The notes under the pieces: generated by a model
Told to the model about the DNA's origin: nothing
The model's database searches: none
The model's input: the letters and a program-made list of their open reading frames with translations, nothing else
Origin: Bradyrhizobium lablabi
Lineage (GTDB): Bacteria; Pseudomonadota; Alphaproteobacteria; Rhizobiales; Xanthobacteraceae
NCBI RefSeq assembly: GCF_018131005.1
Contig: NZ_JAFCJK010000006.1
Location: 1 to 64,000 of the forward strand
Reading direction: 5' to 3'
Length of the DNA stretch: 64,000 bases
Translations under genes and position numbers: made by a program
In this document: positions 9,599 to 17,711 of the stretch, one piece after another
Layout of the letters: each line of letters begins with the position of its first letter
Numbering within the stretch: the first letter of the stretch is position 1

Positions 9599-11031
9599 GA
9601 GTATCGGTTTGCCGGGTCCCCCGCCTGATCCATGCGGCCATCCACATGTACGGGTTGCGGTGCTTGACGGCTACTTTGTTCGAGTGTCGCAGTGGCGGCG
9701 TAAGGCAATGCTGCGCCGCCGGTATTGGCAGCGGTCGGCGATAGGACGCATCGGCGCATGTCCTCGATGTGCGAGCCGGTAACGCCGGTGATCAGTCGCA
9801 TCCCGCGCCGCGGCGTCAGGTAGTTCCACACCCAGTTCATCGCTACGATGCTGCGATTGCGGAAGCCAACCATATAGTAGATGTGTGCAACGCTCCAGAC
9901 GAGCCAGCCCAGCAGACCGCTGAGCTTTAGCCAGTGGATTTGTACAATTGCGCTCTTGCGCCCGACGGCCGCGATCGAACCGAGATGGCGGTAGCGAAAT
10001 GGCGGGAACGTCTTCGACTTGTCGCGAGCAACCAGTAGCGTCGCGACATATTTGCCCTGTTGCTTGGCGACTCCCGCGTCGCCAGGCATCGGCCTGCCGT
10101 TCGCGCCGAACATCAGCGCGGCATCGCCGATGACAAAGATATTCGGATGGCCGGGCACCGAAAGGTCGGGCTCAACCTTCACGCGGCCGGCGGGATCGTG
10201 ATCTGCGCCGAGCCATTGCGCAGCGGGCGTGGCCCTGACGCCAGCAGCCCAAATAATTGTACGGGACTCGATGCGTTCCAAGCCGATCGAGACGCCACTG
10301 CCATCGCATTCGGTGACGGCCGTTCTGAGACGCACCTCGACTCCGAGCCGCCCGAGTGAGCGCCGTGCCGTCTCGGAAAGTGACGGGTCAAAGGTCGTCA
10401 GCAGCCTCGGCGCCGCCTCGACCAGGACGATGTGGGCGGAACGCGGGTCGATGACTCGGAAGTCCGACGCAAGCGTCCGATTTGCGAGTTCCGCGATAGA
10501 GCCCGCCATTTCGACGCCGGTCGGGCCGCCACCCACCACGACGAAATTCAACAGCCGCCGTCGCTCGTCCGGGTCCGACTCCGTCTCGGCGAGCTCAAAG
10601 GCGAGCAGAATTCGGCGACGAATGTAGATGGCGTCGTCGATGGTCTTGAGGCCGTGTAAGAACTGCGCCCAGTCACTCCCGAAGTAGGCATGCTCGGCGC
10701 CAGTGGCGATGATCAAGTAGTCGAACGGAATGCGGCGCCCGTCGGCCACGACCTCCTGACGTGCGACATCGATGCCTGAGACCTTGGCCAGAATGACCTT
10801 GACATTGTCGACGTTGCGAAGAATGCCTCGGATGGGAGAGGCGATGTCGGCCGGTGACAGACTAGCAGTTGCCACCTGATACAGCAGCGGCTGGAACAGG
10901 TGATAATTGTGTTGATCCACGACGGTGACGTCGAGCGGCGTGTTCGCCAGCCGTTTGGCGGCGGTTAGGCCTCCAAATCCGGCTCCGACGATCACTACCC
11001 GTGAGTGAGACTCTGTCGGGGCCTGAGACAT
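9592..11031 (-). CDS. ndh: Type II NADH dehydrogenase (FAD-dependent NADH:quinone oxidoreductase)
   Basis: This single-subunit, non-proton-pumping enzyme passes electrons from NADH to quinone. It has an N-terminal FAD fold (VVIVGAGFGGLTAAKRL), the DQHNYHLFQPLLYQVAT motif of NDH-2, and a second nucleotide fold (FVVVGGGPTGVEMAG). A C-terminal membrane-binding segment (LLGWLVWSVAHIYYMVGF) follows. It is 479 residues long. The last 60 or so, after the usual end near LTPRRGMRLITG, are low-complexity and may be a non-native tail created when the convergent cydB end was joined. With cydAB it forms a complete NADH-to-oxygen route that bypasses complexes I, III and cytochrome c. Confidence 0.88.
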   Translation of the reverse strand: MSQAPTESHSRVVIVGAGFGGLTAAKRLANTPLDVTVVDQHNYHLFQPLLYQVATASLSPADIASPIRGILRNVDNVKVILAKVSGIDVARQEVVADGRRIPFDYLIIATGAEHAYFGSDWAQFLHGLKTIDDAIYIRRRILLAFELAETESDPDERRRLLNFVVVGGGPTGVEMAGSIAELANRTLASDFRVIDPRSAHIVLVEAAPRLLTTFDPSLSETARRSLGRLGVEVRLRTAVTECDGSGVSIGLERIESRTIIWAAGVRATPAAQWLGADHDPAGRVKVEPDLSVPGHPNIFVIGDAALMFGANGRPMPGDAGVAKQQGKYVATLLVARDKSKTFPPFRYRHLGSIAAVGRKSAIVQIHWLKLSGLLGWLVWSVAHIYYMVGFRNRSIVAMNWVWNYLTPRRGMRLITGVTGSHIEDMRRCVLSPTAANTGGAALPYAATATLEQSSRQAPQPVHVDGRMDQAGDPANRYSQ

Positions 11032-11265
11032 CGCTCCTCACTCACGTTCCATTGACGCCGCTATCAACTCCCTGCCCATCTCCCCATTTGGGGCGATCGC
11101 GGCAACCCTGCCATGCTGATAGCCACAGCGTTGACGCCCCTGATCTCTTCATCCGTTTTTTGGGCGAAACGAATCCAAGTGCGCGGGTGCAAGCAGGGCG
11201 AGCCGCACTTTCCTGTTTTCGTCGGCAGGCGATGCGCAGTCGACCGCTCCCGAGGGAGTGGCGCG

Positions 11266-11520
11266 GCCCGCTATCTGCCGGAATACACGGCGAACGGAGA
11301 TCCAATTCTCCCGAAAAACTGGCGCCATTGTGTTCGTGGGATCGCCACTCACGCCGAATGTGCTCTATGACGGCAAGGCGAACTCCCCTGAGTTTGACAA
11401 TGTGTACATCTAGCAGGGCTCGTTGGCGATTTACAAGACGGGGAGTTCCATTGCCGTCGACTACGGGAAACGTCCTCTGTGGGATCTGTAAAAGGTGCGT
11501 CAAGGTTCAACCTGATCGCC
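11266..11520 (+). pseudogene. Cytochrome P460-like gene remnant
   Basis: One frame reads PEYTANGDPILPKNWRH, the conserved start of the mature P460 domain. The match then moves to another frame, VFVGSPLTPNVLYDGKAN and SPEFDNVYI, where a TAG follows, and resumes as QGSLAIYKTG. Intact proteins in this family have LPKNWRxWVFVG, LTPNALNxGxAxFPEFHNVY and an AxYKKTG segment in one frame. At least one frameshift and one stop are therefore present. Neither a signal peptide nor a CxxCH haem motif was found in the right order. Confidence 0.6.
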
Positions 11521-11611
11521 TGGAGGGCTCCGACCCGCGGCTAAAGGACACGCCGCGAAGAAGCCGGCGACGAGGCAGCGGAAGACGGCGTAGCGATTCC
11601 GGTGCGTACTT

Positions 11612-11842
11612 CTAGGCCGACATCGACCTCAACGGAATCTTGCAGAGCTCCTTGCCGTCTTCGTTAGCGACCTCGATGTAGTTGTCGTCGCCCATCATTC
11701 GAGGTCTGTCAGTACCTACGTTGCGCGCAAGCATCTTTCCGTAGGCCTCGGCGTCCTTATCGTTCGCGCATTCATGGCCGAGCAGATCACGCGCTGGAAC
11801 GTTGCCCATCAGATGGAAGAAATATTTCGGCATGGTCGACAA
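11612..11842 (-). CDS. DUF6894 family small protein
   Basis: The 76-residue product begins MSTMPKYFFHLMGN and ends in a short beta-rich domain. The MPxYFFHLxGxxPxxDxxG start is the mark of the DUF6894 family, short proteins abundant in Bradyrhizobium with no assigned function. Translation may start at 11842 or at the internal ATG at 11833, where homology begins. The start overlaps the decayed dps reading frame just upstream. No operon partner is evident. Confidence 0.6.
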   Translation of the reverse strand: MSTMPKYFFHLMGNVPARDLLGHECANDKDAEAYGKMLARNVGTDRPRMMGDDNYIEVANEDGKELCKIPLRSMSA

Positions 11843-11859
11843 CTGCCTGTGATGGCGTG

Positions 11860-12375
11860 TTCTTTCAGTGTTGTCTCCTGCTTGACGGGATGCTTCGAAG
11901 ACAAACCAGATGAACGCTCTGCCTCGTTGATGAAGTTATCGAGCAAGCTCTCGTTGTCGCCACGTCCTCGTATTCGTCGGACAATTCGTGCACCCTCCGC
12001 ATGGCAGCAGCGACCTGCATTCATAAGTTCGCGAGGCATCGCTCGTGGAGCATCGTAGGATTCGTCGGTGTCGGTGATGGTCCGCAGCCTAGCGATCTGT
12101 CCAACCGAGCGGATCGTGACGCCGCTAATCTCGCGCACGCGCTCGGCAAGCCGGTCCGTGGTCGCGAGGATTGCGTCGGCCTGCTCGTCCAGCAGCAAAT
12201 GACGATCGCGAAAATGGCGTCCGCTCATGTGCCCATGAAAGTTCCTGGTTTTCAGGAAGAGCGCGAAGTTGTCCGCAAGAAGACCGTTGATGGCGGCCGA
12301 GACCGCATTCACGCCGGCCGTCGACATGCTGCTGAGCGCGTCGAAATCGGCGGCGAAGTCGATGGCTTTGTTCAT
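11860..12375 (-). pseudogene. dps: Dps-family DNA-protection ferritin with several frame changes
   Basis: The gene starts well, with GGAGGTG seven bases before ATG at 12375. The N-terminal 115 residues are good Dps sequence, including the ferroxidase stretch KTRNFHGHMSGRHFRDRHLL and SVGQIARLRTI. The frame then slips: MRRVHELSDEYEDVATT lies in another frame, LLDNFINEAERS returns to the first, and WFVFEASRQAG is again shifted. Three frame changes within about 170 bases mean that no full-length Dps can be made from it. Dps stores iron and shields DNA in stationary phase and oxidative stress. A sequencing artefact is possible, but neighbouring remnants favour true decay. Confidence 0.7.
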
Positions 12376-12462
12376 ACCGGGCACCTCCGGGCTTGCGCTT
12401 CTACGGTGAGTTGTCCCGCTGGACTCAAGTCGAATTCTCGATAAGGCGGGCGCATCGAAACG

Positions 12463-12639
12463 ATGCCGTCCGGGAATTGCGCGTTGTCTGTCCGGCAGAA
12501 GGGCTTCCGATATCGGACACATGCTGGCGTTCCCACGCACGTCTTCGGACGGTGCACCGACGAGGAGATTCTGGCGGAGGCGGCGCAGGAATTTCCGAGC
12601 AGCCGGATCGCTATGGACTTGGACCGCATCACCGTCTGA
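12463..12639 (+). CDS. Small hypothetical protein (58 residues), divergent from dps
   Basis: An ATG at 12463 opens a 58-codon frame ending in TGA at 12637. The product contains VFGRCTDEEILAEAAQEFP and SSRIAMDLDRITV, which look protein-like (amphipathic helix, then strand). I do not recognise a family. The frame is open upstream to about 12447, so this may be the tail of a longer decayed gene. It lies 88 bases from the dps start and points away from it. Support is weak. Confidence 0.3.
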   Translation: MPSGNCALSVRQKGFRYRTHAGVPTHVFGRCTDEEILAEAAQEFPSSRIAMDLDRITV

Positions 12640-13655
12640 TTTCAGGTCGTGGGCGAGTGGCCGGCGTCGAGGCGAGATCAACCTACGACCTGAGGTCTGA
12701 TATGGGTCGACTCTGGCCTCCGGACGACTGCTCTCCAAAACGTTTGTCTCTCTGAGAGGGGGGACATGCCAGCAACACCAAAGCGATCATTGCTGCTTTC
12801 GCCATCACCACGATGCCTTCGGCTGCCATTTAGGTGGCGCCTGGCGGCTTTCTCTGGAATTGTATGTCGCACTTCTTTGCGATCGAGCCTGCTCAATATG
12901 GAATAAGCTTGCCCCGCAAGCTTCCATTTTGCCGAATCGAGAGTTAGCAGAAGCCGTCTTGATTGGGCACGGATACCCAGACCGTCGCTGGATCACGTCA
13001 TGGTGCAGTTCTCAAACTTATCGGCCTGATAGGTTGTCGCTATCGTCCAAGGACCGACGGCAATCGTCTGAGCCTCAGGCGGCCGTCGTGTTGGCCATCG
13101 TCTCTTTCGCCACCAGAATCGTGTCGGTTGCCCAGATTATCTACCAATTCTCTATGCGAATTGGGGGCGCGGTCTACCCTTCTCGTGTGGGCGCCGACCG
13201 GTTTGGCAATGCTCCGGTGTCTGGCTAGTTCACAGGTCGGTAACGACGGCGCCCAAAAGCAGGGCGCCCATAAGTACTCGCCATGGGGTCTTAGATACGC
13301 ATTCCGATGAGGCATGGCATCTGAAATTGAAAACGCGCGTGGATCAAAGCGGGCAGGGGAGGTTCTCCGCTAAGGCGGATAGGCACAATTGCCCAACGTC
13401 AAAAGCCGGATGATTGCTTTCCAGGTCCGGGGGCGGAGTCGGGCCTGAGCGAACGCAGCGGAGCTTCGGTGAATGCATTCCTGCCCGTGGGCAATTCAGG
13501 TGGAGCAAGGCGTCGGCCATCATGTCTTGCAGACGGCGTACTGACGGGAAGGCGAAGGAGCCGAGAGCACGCCGTGCCCTCCGATCGTCTTGCAGAGCGT
13601 TTTGGTCTGGCGAGAAGCTGGGCTAGCATTCGAGCTTCATCTCGTGTGGGAGGTG
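12640..13655. other. Intergenic stretch without a recognised gene
   Basis: About 1 kb with no reading frame I can assign. Short open frames in several phases look like chance. A small perfect inverted repeat at 12905-12923 (AAGCTTGC, 3-base loop, GCAAGCTT) is followed by a CATTTT run and might be a weak terminator. Given the broken genes on its left, this is probably decayed sequence. Confidence 0.4.
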
Positions 13656-15170
13656 ATGGTGTGGTCGGAACGCGAAGCTCAAGCGCGGAAGACCGGCGGC
13701 GCGGCCACCCTGGGCGGCGATGGGTCACCGTGGACATGGACCGTGCTGGCATGGGTGGCGCTGCTGGTGGTGATCGTCGTGTCGTTCGCGCCCGCGGTCC
13801 CGGTTATCTGGGGCGACACGCCATCCTTCGTGGAATCTGCTTTTCGTACGCTCGAGGCCGCACAGCCGACCGTGGCGGGTGGACGCGACCCGGGCTACCC
13901 GGCTTTGCTGGCGGTGACGTTTGCGTTTGGGGGCGACCTCGGGACGGTGGTGCGCCTGCAACAGGCCGCGTGGATCATCCTGATGCTGGCGCTTGCAGCA
14001 ACCGCCCAGGCGGCGACGCGCAACGCCAGTGGACTTGTGCCGATCATCCTCGTAGCGACGTATCCGGGCCTTCTGCTGTTCAGGAATGTCGTCACCTCAG
14101 AGCTTCTCTTTGCGGTTTTCCTCAATCTCGCAATGGCCGGATTGCTCGTTGCCACCTGCGTCGGCAGAACGGCGCGGTGCTACGCGGTCGCTGCCGCCGT
14201 CCTGTGTGCTGCGCTCGCGGCGTGCTTCAGATCGCAAGGGGTCTTGGTCCCAATCGTCGCCGTCCTGGTGGGCGCCAGCCTCGCCCGGCCAGACACGTCC
14301 GCGCGCGTTGCCGTGGTTGCCGTGTCCGTCACGGCAGCGCTGGGGCTTCTCGCCGCCGGTTCCCGGTTCGCCGCTTCCGCCTCCGATCAAGCCTCGGTCG
14401 TGTTCGTCCCCAAGACGCTGTTCTGCAATCACCTGAACATCGTGTTGGCAAGCGATGCGGCGCGACGCGAGATCGTGTCGGCGGCTGGCGCCCGCGCCGA
14501 CGCCACGATGCTGCGGCTTGCCGCCGACTTCGCCGCTGAGCCGGATCGTTGGCCCATGCTCGGGTTCTTCGGCGACGCGTGCTTCTTCGACACCGCACTG
14601 GATCGAGACGTCGCCGGCGATACCGGGAATGCCGTCAGCGCGGCCGCAGGCTACCGGCGCATCTTCCTGGCTGCCGTGCGCGACCGGCCGCTGGCCTACG
14701 CGCGCAAGTTCGTCCGTCAGATGGCCTACGGGGCCGTGGTCGCATGGCCGCCCTACGGGCTCGACCCGGCCATACCGGTGTCGACCGACGACGTGCCGCA
14801 CGTGTTCGACATCATGACGCGGCATGGCCGGGCGGCTCAGCCGATCGATCTGCAAGGCGGACCAGTTCGGATCGGCCTGCTGTCCGATCTCCCAGGCATT
14901 TCCGTCCATCTGTACCGGGCCTTGTCCACCGCGTTCGTCATCGCCGTCATGGTCTGGACGGTGACCGCTGTGCGGCGTCGGCGCCCCGGGTTCTTGACGC
15001 GCGCAGGTATCGTGATCGTGATGTGGGCGGCTTCGATCGCGACGGCCGCCGCTGCCCACACCCTCGACGTCTGGCGATATCTGGTTCCCTCAGTGCCGAT
15101 GGTGGGTCTCTTGCTATCCCTTTTTGCCGTCGAACTGGCCGAAACTATCGCAAGCCTGCGGAGGGGCTAA
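13656..15170 (+). CDS. Polytopic membrane protein, possible GT-C-type glycosyltransferase
   Basis: The product has about ten hydrophobic segments over roughly 500 residues. The first periplasmic loop contains VIWGDTPSFVESAFRTLEA, where GD-type acidic residues sit as in lipid-linked sugar transferases of the GT-C fold. A large soluble loop (about residues 260-380) precedes the last helices. No family signature is certain, so the function is inferred from topology and from the GT2 gene that converges on it. The start is uncertain: the ATG at 13656 and a GTG at 13659 both follow GGAGG, and in-frame starts exist upstream. Confidence 0.55.
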   Translation: MVWSEREAQARKTGGAATLGGDGSPWTWTVLAWVALLVVIVVSFAPAVPVIWGDTPSFVESAFRTLEAAQPTVAGGRDPGYPALLAVTFAFGGDLGTVVRLQQAAWIILMLALAATAQAATRNASGLVPIILVATYPGLLLFRNVVTSELLFAVFLNLAMAGLLVATCVGRTARCYAVAAAVLCAALAACFRSQGVLVPIVAVLVGASLARPDTSARVAVVAVSVTAALGLLAAGSRFAASASDQASVVFVPKTLFCNHLNIVLASDAARREIVSAAGARADATMLRLAADFAAEPDRWPMLGFFGDACFFDTALDRDVAGDTGNAVSAAAGYRRIFLAAVRDRPLAYARKFVRQMAYGAVVAWPPYGLDPAIPVSTDDVPHVFDIMTRHGRAAQPIDLQGGPVRIGLLSDLPGISVHLYRALSTAFVIAVMVWTVTAVRRRRPGFLTRAGIVIVMWAASIATAAAAHTLDVWRYLVPSVPMVGLLLSLFAVELAETIASLRRG

Positions 15171-15313
15171 CCGCATCATTCGCGAACTCTCGTGCGGAGA
15201 AAAGCGCATCGCCCTGGCGCCGCAATGTTGGCGCCTCCTGAACCCGGGAGCTGTCTTGAGATGAAGGCCGTCCGTACGGAGCGAAGCTCGAGACGGGTTC
15301 AGTGACATCTCTC

Positions 15314-16237
15314 TTATTCCGGGGGCCGCAGGGACAAATAAGCGAGCCGTCGCAACTCGCGGCGGCCGCGCGCGACAGTGTCGAGAATCATTCCACTGAA
15401 AAAGCTAAGGAAGGCGAGTATCATGAGTCCTGTGGCAAGAAGCGCGGTGGGCAAACGCGGCACTAACCCGGTCTTAGCATACGTAATAGCAAGAGGTGCC
15501 GCGATCACGGTCGAGACGACCCCGAGCAACGTGCCAATGATGCCAAAAAAAAGCATGGGTCTTTCAGTTCGAAACAGCGTCAGGATGTTTATCAAGATGC
15601 GCCAGCCGTCGCGGAATGTAGAGAGCTTGGACGTCGAACCGTCGGGCCGTGCTTTGTAAGCAGTCACGATCTCGGCCACTGGCATGTGCAACCCCAAAGC
15701 ATGGATGCTGATCTCCGTCTCTACCTCAAAACCTTCCGAGAGGGCTGGGAAGCTTTTTACGAACCGGCGCGAGAATACGCGATAACCCGATAGGACATCG
15801 CTGAACGAGCGACCGAAGATACGCGACAACATTCCGGTGAGGATCGCATTGCCGAGGCGATGGCCTGGCCTAAAAGAGGCATCAGCGACCAAACTTCGCA
15901 CCCCTACCACCATGTCCAGTTGGCGCTCGATCAACTCCCGTATCATCGTCGGAGCAGCCGCCGCGTCATAGGTCGCGTCGCCATCGGCCATCACATAGAC
16001 ATCGGCATCAATATCTGCAAAACTCCGGCGGACGACGTTGCCCTTTCCTGGCGTCAGTTCGGTTCGAACTATCGCGCCGGCAGCACGAGCTACATCCAGG
16101 GTATTGTCAGTCGAATTGTTATCGAAGACATAAATGGCAGCGTCAGGCAAAGCCGCACGAAACGCTGTTACCGTAGCGCCGACGGCCGCTTCCTCATTGC
16201 GACAAGGTAGGATTACCGCCACACTTTGTTGCTTCAT
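15314..16237 (-). CDS. Family 2 glycosyltransferase with C-terminal membrane helices
   Basis: The GT2 domain starts at once (VAVILPCRNEEAAVGATV), has the DNNSTDNT nucleotide-binding segment and a metal-binding DGDATYD motif. It also has SDVLSGYRVFSRRFVKSFP, usual in dolichol-phosphate-mannose-synthase-like enzymes. Two hydrophobic segments close the protein (FFGIIGTLLGVVSTVIAA and LLATGLMILAFLSFFSG). It probably moves a sugar from a nucleotide donor to a polyprenyl phosphate at the inner membrane. Homology starts at the ATG at 16237. The convergent neighbour is a possible sugar-using membrane enzyme. Confidence 0.82.
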   Translation of the reverse strand: MKQQSVAVILPCRNEEAAVGATVTAFRAALPDAAIYVFDNNSTDNTLDVARAAGAIVRTELTPGKGNVVRRSFADIDADVYVMADGDATYDAAAAPTMIRELIERQLDMVVGVRSLVADASFRPGHRLGNAILTGMLSRIFGRSFSDVLSGYRVFSRRFVKSFPALSEGFEVETEISIHALGLHMPVAEIVTAYKARPDGSTSKLSTFRDGWRILINILTLFRTERPMLFFGIIGTLLGVVSTVIAAPLAITYAKTGLVPRLPTALLATGLMILAFLSFFSGMILDTVARGRRELRRLAYLSLRPPE

Positions 16238-16648
16238 AGCCGGACCATCGAGCCTGCAGCGCGCGCTCAACCGACAGTGAATAAAAGCTGCCGAGGGCCA
16301 GTGCAGGCATCACCACATACAGCTCGGGCTGAACGCTGCTTCGTAGCTCAATTTTTTTTCAACCTGACCTTGTCCCCAGTCTTATCGAGTCTTGACTCCG
16401 CCCGGTCGCTGGATTTGCGTTAGCAGCGGAACTTGCGCGGAGCCCTAGCGGCATTCATCACATGAAACTCCTCCCCAGCGTGACGGATCCCTCGCCAGCA
16501 TCTGGTTCGCTGGGGTCTCGGTAAGGGTGGGATTGGTCACATCGACCAGCAGCACCATGATGCGTGCCTCGGGAAGCAGTTGCCCACTACACGCTACCAC
16601 GTCGCTGAATAGAGCGCAGCGTTTTGTATCACGGCAGGATTGGCCTCA
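16238..16648. other. Intergenic stretch, possible coding remnant on the minus strand
   Basis: No intact gene was recognised in these 410 bases. A minus-strand frame near 16440-16630 reads LFSDVVACSGQLLPEARIM and then VLLVDVTNPTLTETPANQM before a stop. It has no clear start and I cannot name it. A run of eight T at 16351-16358 stands out in the GC-rich background. Confidence 0.3.
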
Positions 16649-17233
16649 TCAGCACCACGGGCGCGGTAGCGCTGGACAGCTTGTTGCGCCAAATACAAAA
16701 CGAACTGCCAGCCCTTCCCCAATCAAAGTTGCTCCCACATCCACGTCATTGACTCGGAGCGTTCCGCAGCGACGGCCAAAGTTGCACGCATCCGTGCCTT
16801 CCGCCCCCGGCGCACACGAACACGCAGTTTGCTGAAAGTCCGGACGGCCGCTGCTGACAAGTTCGCGGAGGCGCCGTTTGGCGGCTTCACCCTTCTGGCG
16901 CTCTGCGTCGCATCGCGCCCGGCTTCCTGTTTCGGGCGCGTTGAATCCCACGAGACGGATGTTCGGCTGACCATCATCCAGACTGATCGTGTCTCCGTCG
17001 ACGCGTACCGAAATCGAGGAAGGGGCAGGAACCGACTCGGTTGGGACCAACTTGAGTTCAGTAGAAAGCCTCGGCCAAGCTTGGAAGGCTACGAAGCCAA
17101 TAAGGGCGCAAAGAACGACCAAGCCAGAAGTGTACCGCGAGCCACGCCGCTTCGGTTTGAAGTCGGCGATCATCTTAAACCGCTTCGGATCGGCCCATTT
17201 GATTCGGCGAAATTTGTAAACGTTGTCTCGCAT
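16649..17233 (-). CDS. Membrane-anchored thermonuclease-like protein (SNase fold)
   Basis: The 194-residue product has a basic N-terminus and one membrane segment (YTSGLVVLCALIGFVAFQAW), then a staphylococcal-nuclease domain. The domain shows VRVDGDTISLDDG, IRLVGFNAPET with the catalytic Arg and Glu, and a GRRCGTLRVN segment that carries the second Arg. It ends with a Cys- and Pro-rich tail (CPALPRPWC) usual for rhizobial members. The likely site is the periplasmic face of the inner membrane. The gene follows the replication-helicase operon on the same strand but is 470 bases away, so it may or may not belong to the mobile element. Confidence 0.78.
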   Translation of the reverse strand: MRDNVYKFRRIKWADPKRFKMIADFKPKRRGSRYTSGLVVLCALIGFVAFQAWPRLSTELKLVPTESVPAPSSISVRVDGDTISLDDGQPNIRLVGFNAPETGSRARCDAERQKGEAAKRRLRELVSSGRPDFQQTACSCAPGAEGTDACNFGRRCGTLRVNDVDVGATLIGEGLAVRFVFGATSCPALPRPWC

Positions 17234-17554
17234 ACTTAATGATTAGGCGCGGCGCGTTAAATTCGGATGAACCCAGAAAATCCAGGGATTTCGTTCGCCC
17301 CAACGCGCGAACCGAACCCGAGGTTTTTCGGCCTTATCGGTCCGCTATCCGTTTTGAAAACATTTTCTAGCTGCGAAAGGCCCGCGCACTCCGTTTGTCC
17401 GTACGATGCAATCGCGCCGGAAGGACCCGTTGCTTTCAAAATATTCCTGACAACACTTCAGGTCGACAAGTCGGAGACAAAACTATTTTCGAATGGAGCA
17501 GAAGGATCACAGCCAATTTCTCTTTCTCTAATCTTCAATGCGTTATTGCGCCGG

Positions 17555-17711
17555 TGCTTCGTGCTTCACCCCCTAGAGAGGGGGGTGAAGCGAAGCAAGA
17601 CAGCACGGTGTTGCTTCAGATCTGCTCCACGTGAAGCACGTGAAAAATCAATGTGTTAGCTTCTTCTTGCTTCACCTTCGCACTCCGTCCGCGAAGCAAG
17701 CTTGCTTCACC
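17555..17711. repeat. Cluster of GCTTCAC / GTGAAGC motifs with two palindromes
   Basis: Within about 160 bases the hexamer TGCTTC or its complement occurs eight or more times in both orientations. One pair forms a perfect 11-bp hairpin (GCTTCACCCCC, 7-base loop, GGGGGTGAAGC, 17563-17591). Another forms a perfect 16-bp palindrome GAAGCAAGCTTGCTTC at 17693-17708, overlapping the stop codon of the helicase gene. Possible roles are iteron-like binding sites for the adjacent replication protein, or a transcription end. No T-run follows the hairpin on the minus strand. Confidence 0.6.

Noticed and set aside
9948..10659. Plus-strand open frames inside the NADH dehydrogenase gene
   Set aside because: They are frame shadows of a well-supported minus-strand flavoprotein and show no family features.
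12687..12831. A short minus-strand lipoprotein-like frame (MAKAAMIALVLLACPP)
   Set aside because: It has a signal-like start, but no ribosome-binding site and a featureless tail, in a region of decayed sequence.
13469..14539. A 356-codon plus-strand frame overlapping the membrane protein
   Set aside because: Its product is Arg/Gly-rich shadow sequence, while the overlapping frame gives regular membrane helices.
17555..17711. A CRISPR array
   Set aside because: The repeated words are only 6 to 10 bases, in both orientations and irregularly spaced; no cas genes are in the window.
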